A DNA stretch of 64,000 nucleotides, from assembly GCF_000219215.1 (NCBI RefSeq), contig NC_015726.1, positions 3,286,001-3,350,000 of the forward strand, written 5' to 3'. This DNA is from Cupriavidus necator N-1 (GTDB lineage: Bacteria; Pseudomonadota; Gammaproteobacteria; Burkholderiales; Burkholderiaceae). Positions 17,870-27,973 of this stretch are shown piece by piece; position 1 is the stretch's first letter; the number at the start of each line of letters is the position of its first letter. The notes under the pieces were generated by a model. That model worked only from the letters and a program-made list of their open reading frames with translations, made no database searches and was not told the origin of the DNA. The position numbers and the translations under genes are program-made.

Positions 17870-17957
17870 GTGATTCGCTGGCCTTAGCGGGCGGTTTCGA
17901 GACGATGCACGAACTTCGTGATCCCTGACTCGCCCTTGGGCCGGCTCCCCGGTTTGA

Positions 17958-18004
17958 CTACTAGATATAGTGTGTGACGCGTGAAACTGGGCTAAGTATA
18001 GTGA
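17958..18004 (-). promoter_or_regulatory. tandem NrdR boxes upstream of nrdA
   Basis: Read on the minus strand, box 1 (17958-17973) is ACACTATATCTAGTAG and box 2 (17989-18004) is TTTCACTATACTTAGC. Both resemble the NrdR consensus ACAC(A/T)ATAT(A/T)T(A/T)GTGT. Their cores are exactly 31 bp apart, matching the three-turn spacing known for NrdR pairs. They lie about 220 bp upstream of nrdA and probably overlap its promoter, giving ATP/dATP-dependent repression. nrdR itself is not in the window. Confidence 0.75.
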
Positions 18005-18228
18005 AACGAATCCGAATGACCAGTCTTGACAAGCGCTATTTCGGAGGCGGTTGCGCCGATGCGGCAGCGCCACATGCCCGCAAGCCTAATACTCGCAAGG
18101 GTTTTCGCCAGACCGTTCGCAACTGCACATTTCACAAAAATTTTTTTGATTGTTGCGAGGTTGCGATAGCCCCACCCCGAGGTAGGGCATGTGCGCCGGA
18201 ACGGGGCGTACGGGGATGGGGAATGACG

Positions 18229-18842
18229 TTAAGAATTCGTCACCTGGCCAGCCGCGCCAGGGCACTGGTAGGGCAACATGCCCGGCGCCACGCCCGCCTG
18301 CCTGGCGAAGCGCGCCCAGTCGAAATGCGGGCCGGGATCGGTCTTGCGCCCCGGGGCGATGTCGCTGTGGCCGGCAATCGCGCGCACCGGGTAGGCGACC
18401 AGCAGCGCGGGCACCAGCGCGGCCACGGTGTCGTACTGGGCCAGGGTGAACGGCAGGTCGTCGCAGCCCTCGATCTCGATGCCGATGGAAAAATCGTTGC
18501 AGCGGGCGCGGCCGAAGAAGTCTGACTGCCCGGCGTGCCAGGCCCGCTGCGTGCACGGGACGAACTGCACCAGTTCACCCTCGCGGGTGACCAGGAAGTG
18601 CGCGGACACCTGCACCTGGTGGATGGTGGCAAAGAACGGGTGTTTATTGGGATCGAGCCGGTTCTGGAAGAAGGCCTCGATGTCGCCGCTGCCGAACTGG
18701 CCGGGCGGCAGGCTGATGTTGTGCAGCACCACCAGGTCCACCGGCATGCCGGCCGGGCGCTCATCGAAATTGGGCGACGGCACGCGGCGCGCGGCGGGGA
18801 CCCAGCCGTCGGCATCGGGCAGGTAGCGGTGCTCAGGCTTGC

Positions 18843-18846
<4 letters not shown>
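18229..18846 (-). CDS. ampD: 1,6-anhydro-N-acetylmuramyl-L-alanine amidase AmpD
   Basis: 205 residues, start ATG at 18844-18846 overlapping the stop of pilR (ATGA). It is an amidase-2 fold zinc enzyme that removes the peptide from anhydromuropeptides during cell-wall recycling in the cytoplasm. Putative zinc ligands are His42 in VVLHNISLPP, His160 in AGHSDIAPGRKTD and Asp170; Glu124 in IGIEIEG and Lys168 fit the catalytic positions. No signal peptide is seen, consistent with cytoplasmic AmpD rather than an exported paralogue. The intergenic stretch after it towards 18005 carries no gene. Confidence 0.93.
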
Positions 18847-20465
<1,619 letters not shown>

Positions 20466-20490
20466 GGGGTGGTGGCTGGGTTGGGACAGG

Positions 20491-22596
20491 TCAGGCGGCG
20501 GCCGCATCGGCACTCTCGATGCGCAGCGTCAGCACGAAAGCCTTGGCCGGCAGTGTATCGCGCGCGGCGGGGGCCAGCATGCCGGTGCGCTCGAGCAGCG
20601 CCGGCAAGGCGATGGCGCCGTAGCGCACCTGGGCGTCATTGGCGCCGCACAGCTCGCGCGCCATGAACAGGCCCAGCCCGGTGCCCTGGGCGTTGCTGGT
20701 GAAGAACGGTTCGAACAGGCTGCGCTGGTGCTCGCGCGCGACTTCGGCGCCGTCGTTCCAGACGATCAGCTCGGCATGGTGCTGGTCCAGCGCATGCGCC
20801 AACAGCCGGATCGAGCCCGGCAGCCGGCTGCAGTAGCGCCAGGCGTTGTCCAGCAGGTTGCCCAGTACCTGTTGCAGCTGCGAGGCGTCGAACACCACCG
20901 GCTGGGCCACGTCCACGGTCAGCCGGATGGCATTGGCGTTGATGTCGGCCCGGCCCGCCGGGCGGGTCTCGCCGGCGCGCGGGCGGCGCGAGCGCATTTC
21001 GGCGCGCCAGCGCTCGACGATCTCGGGCAGCGCCTGCGCCAGGTGCACGGTGCTGCGGCCGGTGCGCGGGCGGCGCGACATCTGCAGCACGTCTGACACC
21101 ACCTGGTCCAGCCGGCGCACGTTGTCGTTGATGATGCGCAGCAGGCGGGCGTCGATATCGACATCGGCGCCGCCATGGTCCTGGGCGGCGGGGTCGCGCC
21201 GGCCGGAATCGCCCAGCAGCTCGCTGGCCTGGCTGATCGCCGCCAGCGGGTTGCGGATTTGGTGCGCGATGCTGGCCACCAGCCGGCCCATGGCGGCCAG
21301 CTTTTCCTGCTGCACCTGCTCGGCGATGCGTTCCCAGCTTTCGATGTGGACCAGCACGGTGTCGCGCATCTCGTTGCGCAACAGGGCCTCATCCTCCTGC
21401 GACCATGCCATGGCCTCGTTCTGGGCGATGGCCAGGCGCAGGCGGCCGGCGGCTTCGGGCGACAGTTCGCTCCAGGCGGCCGTATCCAGCGTGGCCGGCA
21501 CGGTGCGGCCATGCGCCATGGTCGAACGCAAACCTGCCAGCCCCGGCAGCACAAAGCGCAGCCGCAGCCGGGTGTGCTGCATGGTGCCGTCTGCCAGCGC
21601 GGTGCCGGACGCCATCGGCAGCAGCTGCAGGATGCGCGGCACGTCGTCCTTGCTGTGCAGCCAGTCGCGCAGCATCTCCATCAGCGGCTGCAGGCGCGGG
21701 ATGCGGCGCAGGTCGAACAGCACGGCTTCGCCGCCCTGCCCTGCCGCACCACCCAGCCGGCGTGAGTAGATACGCTCATGCGGCTGCACGCCCAGCAGCA
21801 CCACCGCCGCGGGGTTGGCCGCCACCACCGCGCCGTTGGCGCGCACCAGCATCACGCCGTCCTGCATATCGTTGACCATCAGCCGGTTGACCAGCTGCTG
21901 CAGGCGCAGCTCCTGCTCGCGCGCCAGCGCCAGCCGCTCCTGCGCGATCTGGCGGTTGGCCAGCATATACATCAGCAGCGCCGCGATCATGAACACCAGC
22001 CCGAACAGGCCCGAGCCCAGCAGCCCGGCATCGGCCTGGCGCAGCAGGATGGTGTGCATGAAGGGCCCGCTCATCACCACCAGCGCGGAGATCGAAGCGG
22101 CAAACAGCGCGAACAGCAGGCTGGTCAGCGCGCCGGCTTCCAGCGCCGGCAGCAGGAAGATCATGGCCAGGCCCTCGGCCTGCCCGCCCCGCCCCAGCAC
22201 GCTGAAGACCAGCGCCAGCAGGGCCAGGTCGGCCAGCACCTGTACCCGCACGCGCAGATGGAAGTGCCGGCGCCACAGCGTGCCGGCCAGCATCGCCAAG
22301 GCAATGCCAAGATAGGGCACGGCGATGGTCATGGCCGCCGCGTGCTCGATGCCGCCCAGGGCCCCAAGGTCGAACGGCACGGGCGGGATCGCATTCGTGA
22401 CGGCGGTGACGGATGCCGGCTCGCCGCGCCGCATCAGCGCAAAGCCGACCAGCAGCAGGCCCACGGCCACGCGGGTCCAGCAGAAATAGCGCAGCAGGCG
22501 CCAGTGGAAGTCAGGCGGTTCGGGCTGGCGCCACAGCTGGGCCAGGCCGCGCCAGGCGTTCAGCCGCTGCCAGCCCGACGACGCCGGCTCTGTCAT
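20491..22596 (-). CDS. pilS: sensor histidine kinase PilS
   Basis: 701 residues. The N-terminal half has about six hydrophobic helices in the inner membrane, followed by a PAS-like region (RLMVNDMQDGVMLVRANGA). The HisKA box is MGRLVASIAHQIRNPLAAIS and the ATPase domain has NLLDNAWRY and TGLGLFMARELCG. It phosphorylates PilR. Its ATG overlaps the stop of the preceding PP0621-like gene by 4 bp, so ypjD, this small gene, pilS, pilR and ampD appear to be one leftward operon. The region between HisKA and PAS is longer than in minimal PilS proteins. Confidence 0.92.
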   Translation of the reverse strand: MTEPASSGWQRLNAWRGLAQLWRQPEPPDFHWRLLRYFCWTRVAVGLLLVGFALMRRGEPASVTAVTNAIPPVPFDLGALGGIEHAAAMTIAVPYLGIALAMLAGTLWRRHFHLRVRVQVLADLALLALVFSVLGRGGQAEGLAMIFLLPALEAGALTSLLFALFAASISALVVMSGPFMHTILLRQADAGLLGSGLFGLVFMIAALLMYMLANRQIAQERLALAREQELRLQQLVNRLMVNDMQDGVMLVRANGAVVAANPAAVVLLGVQPHERIYSRRLGGAAGQGGEAVLFDLRRIPRLQPLMEMLRDWLHSKDDVPRILQLLPMASGTALADGTMQHTRLRLRFVLPGLAGLRSTMAHGRTVPATLDTAAWSELSPEAAGRLRLAIAQNEAMAWSQEDEALLRNEMRDTVLVHIESWERIAEQVQQEKLAAMGRLVASIAHQIRNPLAAISQASELLGDSGRRDPAAQDHGGADVDIDARLLRIINDNVRRLDQVVSDVLQMSRRPRTGRSTVHLAQALPEIVERWRAEMRSRRPRAGETRPAGRADINANAIRLTVDVAQPVVFDASQLQQVLGNLLDNAWRYCSRLPGSIRLLAHALDQHHAELIVWNDGAEVAREHQRSLFEPFFTSNAQGTGLGLFMARELCGANDAQVRYGAIALPALLERTGMLAPAARDTLPAKAFVLTLRIESADAAAA

Positions 22597-22898
22597 GGGC
22601 GGGGGCCGCTGCTGCCGTCACCGCCTTCAGCCCGACTCTCGTCAGGCAGATGGCTGCGGCGGCAGTAGTGCAGGCCGCGCCAGGCAATGGCCTCGCCCTG
22701 CGGCAGGTGCACGCCGCACTGGGCGCACTGGACCATGGGTTCGGCGGTGGCGTCGTCGGCCGGGCCGGCTGCGCCAGTGCGCTCGCCGGCCTGGCGGGCC
22801 TGGCGTGCGCGGTGTTCAGCCAGCCGGGCCTCGGCGCGGGCGCGCAGCCACCAGATGACGCCCAGCACCACGGCCAGCAGGATCAGGATACGTGCCAT
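22593..22898 (-). CDS. PP0621-like small membrane protein with zinc-ribbon-like motif
   Basis: 101 residues: one N-terminal transmembrane helix (ILILLAVVLGVIWWLRARA), a charged Ala/Arg stretch, then MVQCAQCGVHLPQGEAIAWR and YCRRSHLPD, a CxxC pair that may bind zinc. This is the architecture of the PP0621 family found beside pilS in related bacteria. Its function is unknown. It is separated by 6 bp from the YpjD-like gene upstream and overlaps pilS downstream. Confidence 0.8.
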   Translation of the reverse strand: MARILILLAVVLGVIWWLRARAEARLAEHRARQARQAGERTGAAGPADDATAEPMVQCAQCGVHLPQGEAIAWRGLHYCRRSHLPDESRAEGGDGSSGPRP

Positions 22899-22904
22899 GG
22901 AAGA

Positions 22905-23843
22905 TCAGAGACGATGCAGGACGACTTCAATCACGAAACGGCTGCCGACATAGGCCAGCAGCAGGATGCCGAACGAGGCGATGACCCAGCGCAGCGCCAC
23001 CTTGCCGCGCCAGCCGCGGAAGATGCGCCCGGCCAGGATGCCGCCGAACATGGCCCACGAGATCAGCGCGAACACCGTTTTGTGGTCCAGCCGGAAGGCG
23101 CGGCCGAACAGCTCTTCAGAGAACAGCAGGCCCGAGCCGATGGTCAGCGTCAGCAGCACAAAGCCGGCGCCGATCAGCCGGAACAGCAGCTTCTCCAGCG
23201 TCAGCAGCGGCGGCAGCAGGTCAAGCCAGCGGCCCAGCCATTCGCTGGGTTGCTGCTCCGGCGGCCGCGCGGGCGCGTGCCGGAAGCCGTGCAGGCGCCG
23301 TTCGGCCAGCAGCATCAGGAAGGCGTGGAACGCCGCCAGCGTGAACAGCCCGTAGGCCACGTTGGCGATGATGAAATGCAGCTTGAACAGCGGCCGCGCC
23401 GCGTAGCCCAGGATCTGCGAGCCGGGGAAGGCCAGGGGCATCAGGCTGGCTACCAGCGCCACCGGGATCACGATCAGCCCCAGGCCCGCCAGCGAGAAGA
23501 AGAAGCTTTCTATCCAGTAGATGCCCACGCCCAGCCACAGCATGGCCGACAGCGCAAAGGCAAAGCCGAACATCATGCGCTCGGCCGGGAAGATGGTTTC
23601 ATGCAGCAGCAAGCCGTGGCTGGCCAGCGCCGCCAGCATCAGCACGTGCCACCAGGCCGGGCGCCCTTCGCCATGCGCGCCGCCTGCCGGGGGGATGGGG
23701 CCACCGCCGGCCACCAGCACGGCCGAGGTCGCCCCCCCTGCCTGGCCGGCAGCGGTGGCAACGTGTGGATGGCGCGTGGCCCAGCCGTGATAGGCCAGGC
23801 CGCAATAGAGAAGTGCCGTCAGGGCATACAGTACAATGACCAT
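22905..23843 (-). CDS. YpjD/CcsA-like inner-membrane protein (cytochrome c assembly family)
   Basis: 312 residues with about eight hydrophobic segments. FKLHFIIANVAYGLFTLAAF and LDHKTVFALISWAMFGGI match the CcsA/CcmC-like cytochrome c assembly family, where histidines in such segments contact haem. In proteobacteria this stand-alone protein, next to ffh, is annotated YpjD and its role is not settled. A periplasmic or cytoplasmic loop rich in Gly and Ala (ATAAGQAGGATSAVLVAGGG) after helix 1 seems to be a local expansion. It is divergent from ffh. Confidence 0.85.
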   Translation of the reverse strand: MVIVLYALTALLYCGLAYHGWATRHPHVATAAGQAGGATSAVLVAGGGPIPPAGGAHGEGRPAWWHVLMLAALASHGLLLHETIFPAERMMFGFAFALSAMLWLGVGIYWIESFFFSLAGLGLIVIPVALVASLMPLAFPGSQILGYAARPLFKLHFIIANVAYGLFTLAAFHAFLMLLAERRLHGFRHAPARPPEQQPSEWLGRWLDLLPPLLTLEKLLFRLIGAGFVLLTLTIGSGLLFSEELFGRAFRLDHKTVFALISWAMFGGILAGRIFRGWRGKVALRWVIASFGILLLAYVGSRFVIEVVLHRL

Positions 23844-23975
23844 TTACGCAGTTTACCTTAGTGCCCACGGACGGTGGCGGCCGGTTGAACCGGTGTTCCA
23901 GGCCCGCCCCGTGTGCCAGACTGCCTCCGAATTTCAGCCCCGAGCCCTGCTCCGACTTCTCCCCCGATTCCTGCC

Positions 23976-25370
23976 ATGCTGGACAATCTCACTCAACGCC
24001 TGGCGCGTGTGGTCAAGACCATGCGCGGCGAGGCGCGCCTGACCGAGGCCAACACTGCCGAGATGCTGCGCGAAGTGCGCCTTGCCATGCTCGAAGCCGA
24101 CGTGGCGCTGCCGGTCGTGCGCGAATTCGTTGCCCGCGTGAAGGAAAAGGCCATGGGCGAGGAGGTTGTCAGCAGCCTCACCCCGGGCCAGGCCCTGGTC
24201 GGCGTGGTCCAGCGCGAGCTGACCGCCGTGATCGGCGGCGCCGACGCGGCCAGCGGCAACAACAAGGAAGCCGAGCTGAACCTGGCCGTGCAGCCGCCCG
24301 CCATCATCCTGATGGCCGGCCTGCAGGGCGCCGGCAAGACCACCACCGTGGGCAAGCTGGCCAAGTGGCTCAAGGAAAACAAAAAGAAGAAGGTGCTGAC
24401 GGTCTCGTGCGACGTCTACCGCCCCGCCGCTATCGCGCAGCTGAAGACGGTTTCCGAGCAAGTCGGCGCTGACTTCTTCCCGTCACAGCCGGACCAGAAG
24501 CCGGTGGACATCGCCCGCGCGGCGGTGGACTGGGCGCGCAAGCACTACCACGACGTGCTGATCGTCGACACGGCCGGCCGGCTCGGTATCGACGAGCTGA
24601 TGATGCAGGAAATCGCCGCGCTGCACGCGGAGCTGAAGCCCGCCGAAACCCTGTTCGTGGTCGACGCCATGCTGGGCCAGGACGCCGTCAACACCGCCAA
24701 GGCCTTCAACGACACCCTGCCGCTGACCGGCGTGGTGCTGACCAAGCTGGACGGCGATGCGCGCGGCGGTGCCGCACTGTCGGTGCGCCATATCACTGGC
24801 CGCCCGATCAAGTTCGTCGGCGTCGGCGAAAAGCTGGACGGCCTGGAGCCCTTCTACCCCGACCGCATGGCCCAGCGCATCCTGGGCATGGGCGACATCC
24901 TCGCGCTGGTCGAGGAAGCCCAGCGCGGCGTGGACATGGAAGCGGCCGAGAAGCTGGCCAAGAAGATCAAGAAGACCGGCGACTTCGACCTGGAAGACTT
25001 CAAGGCCCAGATCGGCCAGATGAAGAAGATGGGCGGCCTGGGCAGCCTGGTCGACAAGCTGCCGGCGCAGTTCGCCCAGCAGGCGCAGGGCGCCAACATG
25101 GACCAGGCCGAGAAGCAGGTGGCCCGCATGGAAGGCATCATCAACAGCATGACGCCCACCGAGCGCGCCAAGCCCGAGCTGATCAAGGCCAGCCGCAAGC
25201 GCCGCATTGCCGCGGGCGCCGGCGTGCCGGTGCAGGAAGTGAACCGCCTGCTCAACCAGTTCGACCAGATGCAGTCCATGATGAAGAAGCTCAAGGGCGG
25301 CGGCATGATGAAGATGATGCGCCAGATGGGCGCGATGAAGGGCGGCATGAAGGGTCTCTTCAACCGCTAG
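23976..25370 (+). CDS. ffh: signal recognition particle protein Ffh
   Basis: 464 residues from ATG 23976; the frame is open from 23913 but the conserved start MLDNLTQRLARVVKTMRGEA fixes it. N domain, then G domain with GLQGAGKTTTVGKLA, DVYRPAA, DTAGRLG and TKLDGDARGG, then the methionine-rich M domain (QFDQMQSMMKKLKGGGMMKM) that binds 4.5S RNA and signal sequences. It targets nascent membrane proteins to FtsY and SecYEG. Typical length for the family. The 4.5S RNA gene is not in the window. Confidence 0.97.
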   Translation: MLDNLTQRLARVVKTMRGEARLTEANTAEMLREVRLAMLEADVALPVVREFVARVKEKAMGEEVVSSLTPGQALVGVVQRELTAVIGGADAASGNNKEAELNLAVQPPAIILMAGLQGAGKTTTVGKLAKWLKENKKKKVLTVSCDVYRPAAIAQLKTVSEQVGADFFPSQPDQKPVDIARAAVDWARKHYHDVLIVDTAGRLGIDELMMQEIAALHAELKPAETLFVVDAMLGQDAVNTAKAFNDTLPLTGVVLTKLDGDARGGAALSVRHITGRPIKFVGVGEKLDGLEPFYPDRMAQRILGMGDILALVEEAQRGVDMEAAEKLAKKIKKTGDFDLEDFKAQIGQMKKMGGLGSLVDKLPAQFAQQAQGANMDQAEKQVARMEGIINSMTPTERAKPELIKASRKRRIAAGAGVPVQEVNRLLNQFDQMQSMMKKLKGGGMMKMMRQMGAMKGGMKGLFNR

Positions 25371-25424
25371 AATCCGTCTGCGCACCTCGACTTGCCTCCC
25401 CCGCAAAAGAACAGGAAAGACATC

Positions 25425-25967
25425 ATGATGAGCGCCGTACAGGCCCGCGAGCTGTGGGCCAACTCCGAAGAAATCGTCTCCGCCGCGGAAGTCCAGGCGT
25501 CGCTGGACCGCATGGCCACGGAAATCACCGCCAAGATGGGCGATGCCTTCCCGCTGGTGCTGTCGGTGATGGGCGGCGCGGTGGTCTTCACCGGCATGCT
25601 GCTGCCCAAGCTGGCCTTCCCGCTGGAGTTCGACTACATCCACCTCTCGCGCTACAACAACAAGACCGTGGGCGGCGAGATGCAGTGGCGCGTGGCCCCG
25701 CGCGAGTCGGTCAAGGATCGCGTGGTGCTGGTGCTGGACGACATCCTGGATGAAGGCGAGACCATGGCCGCCATCCGCGAGCGCATCATGGACATGGGCG
25801 CCAGGGAATTCCACGCCGCCGTGCTGTGCGAGAAGACGCTGACCAAGATCAAGCCCATGCATCCGGACTTCTGCGGCTTTGCAGTGCCGGACCGCTATGT
25901 CTTTGGCTGCGGCATGGACGCCAAGGGCTACTGGCGCAACCTGGACTCGATCCGCGCGCTGGTTTGA
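25425..25967 (+). CDS. hpt: hypoxanthine(-guanine) phosphoribosyltransferase
   Basis: 180 residues from ATG 25425 (AGGAAAG upstream) or ATG 25428. A type I phosphoribosyltransferase: the PRPP-binding loop is VVLVLDDILDEGETMAAI and the substrate strand is SVMGGAVVFTGMLLPKL. It salvages hypoxanthine/guanine to IMP/GMP in the cytoplasm. It follows ffh after 54 bp and may share its transcript. The exact purine preference cannot be read here. Confidence 0.88.
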   Translation: MMSAVQARELWANSEEIVSAAEVQASLDRMATEITAKMGDAFPLVLSVMGGAVVFTGMLLPKLAFPLEFDYIHLSRYNNKTVGGEMQWRVAPRESVKDRVVLVLDDILDEGETMAAIRERIMDMGAREFHAAVLCEKTLTKIKPMHPDFCGFAVPDRYVFGCGMDAKGYWRNLDSIRALV

Positions 25968-26014
25968 TCAGTTGAATACAGGCACCCGCCCGGGTGCCTG
26001 CCCCGGCGCCATCC

Positions 26015-26629
26015 TCAGGCGCCCAGGATCGGCCACAGCGAGGCCAGCAGCAGCACGGCCATGCCGATATTGAAGGCGCGCAGCACCCGCGGACGCGCCA
26101 GCCAGCGCCGCAGCGCCGAGCCGCACAGCGCCCACATCGCCACGCTGGGCAGGTTGACCACCCCGAAGATCCCCGCCAGCAGCAGCACGTTGAGCAACAG
26201 GTTGCCGTGCAGCACGTAGGTGCTGCACGCGCCCACCGCCATCACCCACGCCTTGGGATTGACCCACTGGAACGCCGCCGCGGCCCAGAAGCCCATCGGC
26301 CGCTTGACCTGCTGGTCCTGCACGCCGCCGGCAGTGGCCAGCTTCCACGCCAGCCATATCAGGTAGACCGTCGCCACCACGCGCAGCACCTGCCAGGTCC
26401 ACGGGAAGGCGTGGAACAGCGATCCCAGCCCGAGCCCGACCAGCCCTACCATCAGCGCAAAGCCAATGCTGACGCCAAGCAGGTGCGGCACCGTGCGCAC
26501 GAAGCCAAAGTTCACGCCCGAGGCGAGCAGCATCGTGTTATTGGGACCAGGGGTGATCGACGACACCAGCGCAAAGCCGGCAAACGCGGCAAAGACACCG
26601 GTTCCGGCGGCGAGTTGTGATACTTCCAT
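26015..26629 (-). CDS. LysE/RhtB family amino-acid exporter
   Basis: 204 residues from ATG at 26627-26629, preceded by GGAG at 6 nt (a TTG at 26641 would add four residues). The LysE signature ALVSSITPGPNNTMLLASGV is present near the N-terminus, with about six hydrophobic helices and QWVNPKAWVMAVGA in the middle. Members export amino acids such as lysine, threonine or homoserine lactones from the cytoplasm. It converges with hpt; the substrate is unknown and no adjacent regulator is seen. Confidence 0.85.
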   Translation of the reverse strand: MEVSQLAAGTGVFAAFAGFALVSSITPGPNNTMLLASGVNFGFVRTVPHLLGVSIGFALMVGLVGLGLGSLFHAFPWTWQVLRVVATVYLIWLAWKLATAGGVQDQQVKRPMGFWAAAAFQWVNPKAWVMAVGACSTYVLHGNLLLNVLLLAGIFGVVNLPSVAMWALCGSALRRWLARPRVLRAFNIGMAVLLLASLWPILGA

Positions 26630-26735
26630 GACCGACTCCAAGGCATTCAGGGAATCAGTCTACGGTCAGCAAACGGTACAGTACCGGTACACTTTGACGG
26701 AAATACGCCGATACAGGGATGCCGCCGGCCGCCGG

Positions 26736-27203
26736 TCAGTTTGCTTCCGGCTGGTGGACAAAGATCCACTCCTGGTAGCTGCCCTTGTCGGCAAACCCTG
26801 CGTTTGCCGGCGTAAAGCCGCCCACGCGAAGCGGGGTGCCTGGGGCCTGGCTGTACACGCCGACGATGCCGTTGTCCGGTCCGGGGACGATGCCCCACTC
26901 GCCGCCTTTCGGGAGCGGGTCGCGCCAGGCCCGGCGCAGGTAGCGCGCGACTACCGGCTGCCTCGGATCGAGCACCAGTTCATCAAGGCGCTTCGGGTAC
27001 TGCCCGGCTGGGTTGGCATCGTAGTAGGCGCCGATTGCACGGCGGATCTTGTTGCCGTGCGCGAGCAGGTCAGCCTCGCGCGCGCGCCGGTCCTGCGTGG
27101 CCCACAGCACGCCGAACTGGCTCAGCATCTCGCCCAGGATAGCCAGCGCCACCAGCGCGCCGATGTAGACGGAGCCGCGGCTGTGCCGATCACCAGCTTG
27201 CAT
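26736..27203 (-). CDS. type II secretion-type pseudopilin-like protein
   Basis: 155 residues from ATG at 27201-27203. An N-terminal hydrophobic helix (GSVYIGALVALAILGEMLSQ) followed by DRRAREADLLAHGNKIRRAI, GQYPKRLDELVLD and ARYLRRAWRDPLPKGGEW is the pattern of GspG-like pseudopilins in small secretion/pilus clusters. The canonical GFTLIE cleavage site is altered to RGSVYIGAL, lacking the +5 Glu. Its start overlaps the end of the upstream pseudopilin by about 14 bp. No secretin or ATPase gene of its own lies nearby. Confidence 0.7.
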   Translation of the reverse strand: MQAGDRHSRGSVYIGALVALAILGEMLSQFGVLWATQDRRAREADLLAHGNKIRRAIGAYYDANPAGQYPKRLDELVLDPRQPVVARYLRRAWRDPLPKGGEWGIVPGPDNGIVGVYSQAPGTPLRVGGFTPANAGFADKGSYQEWIFVHQPEAN

Positions 27204-27569
27204 AGTCGGTCCCGTCATGCGCCTTGCCGGGCGCGCCGCTGTGCACGTCGGCAATGCCGCCCTTGGGCGAGCGCTCGAACACCCAGCTGTCGCGCCGGTT
27301 GTGAGAGGGTCCAGCGGCAGCTCGCGCAAGTAGCGGCGCTGCACCAGCTCGTCGAGCGATTCCGGGGATTTGCCACGGTCGTCGCGGTAATCGTCCAGCG
27401 CCTTGCGCAAGGTCACCAGGTTGTGGCGCAGCACGGTCTCGCGCGCCTTGTCCTGCTGGCGGAAGTACTGCGGCATGGCAAGCGACAGCAGCGTGGCGAT
27501 AATGGCCAGCACCACCAGCAGCTCGATCAGCGTAAAGCCGCGGCGGCGCATGCCGTCACCACTGGTCAT
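27190..27569 (-). pseudogene. GspG-like pseudopilin with a frameshift
   Basis: The N-terminal half is a classic pseudopilin: RRRGFTLIELLVVLAIIAT, then AMPQYFRQQDKARETVLRHN and DRGKSPESLDELVQRRYLRE. After LPLDPL the frame shifts near 27301. The expected ending NRRDSWVFERSPKGGIADVH, closing DGTDYASW and a TGA at 27190-27192, is intact in the next frame. One missing base (probably a C in CTCACCAAC) explains it. As read, the first frame runs on and fuses into the next pseudopilin to make a 281-codon chimera. Start ATG 27569 or 27551. Confidence 0.72.
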
Positions 27570-27966
27570 AGTGGTTGCCATCCAGCGCCTCGCCGCTATT
27601 GCGCGACATCACGTCGAACACAACGCCCCCCTCGCGCGGATCGTCGGGCGGGCTCTGGTAGCTGCGCAGGCGCCAGTTGCGCGCGGCGGGCTCATCGGGG
27701 CAGCCGCACAGCGGGTCGCGCGGCAGGCGCCGCAGGAAGTAGAGGCGGCGCTCGCCGCCGGGATCGGTGGCGTCGGGCACGCCCTCGGCCAGCGCTTCCA
27801 GCGACGGCGGATAGCCGCTGTCGCCGACCTTGCGCTGGATCTTGCCGGCGTCCGCCGCGTCCTTGTAGTCGTCGATGGCCTTGCGCAACTCGCGCAGTAC
27901 GCGGCGCAGCTCGTTTTCCTGCGCGCGACGCACCGTCAGTTCGGCGGACGGCTCGGGCGTGCCCAA
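27556..27966 (-). pseudogene. pseudopilin gene lacking its N-terminal helix
   Basis: The frame encodes TVRRAQENELRRVLRELRKA, SGYPPSLEALAEGV, RRLYFLRRLPRDPL and an ending GNHYDQW, all expected for a secretion pseudopilin. The prepilin peptidase site and hydrophobic helix that should precede it are absent: upstream sequence in all three frames shows no GFTLIE, and the frame meets a TAG near 28000. About 30 N-terminal residues have been lost at a junction near 27970. The listed start (GTG-type at 27966) is only the first possible initiation codon. Confidence 0.65.
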
Positions 27967-27973
27967 TGCCGCT

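Noticed and set aside
17736..17957. Cobalamin riboswitch upstream of nrdA
   Set aside because: No B12-box-like conserved core is visible, and the enzyme is class Ia (NrdB present), which does not use cobalamin.
26466..27970. The long upstream part of a 642-codon plus-strand frame
   Set aside because: This part is antisense to the LysE gene and the pseudopilins. Only the last ~120 codons look genuinely coding and are reported as a separate fragment.
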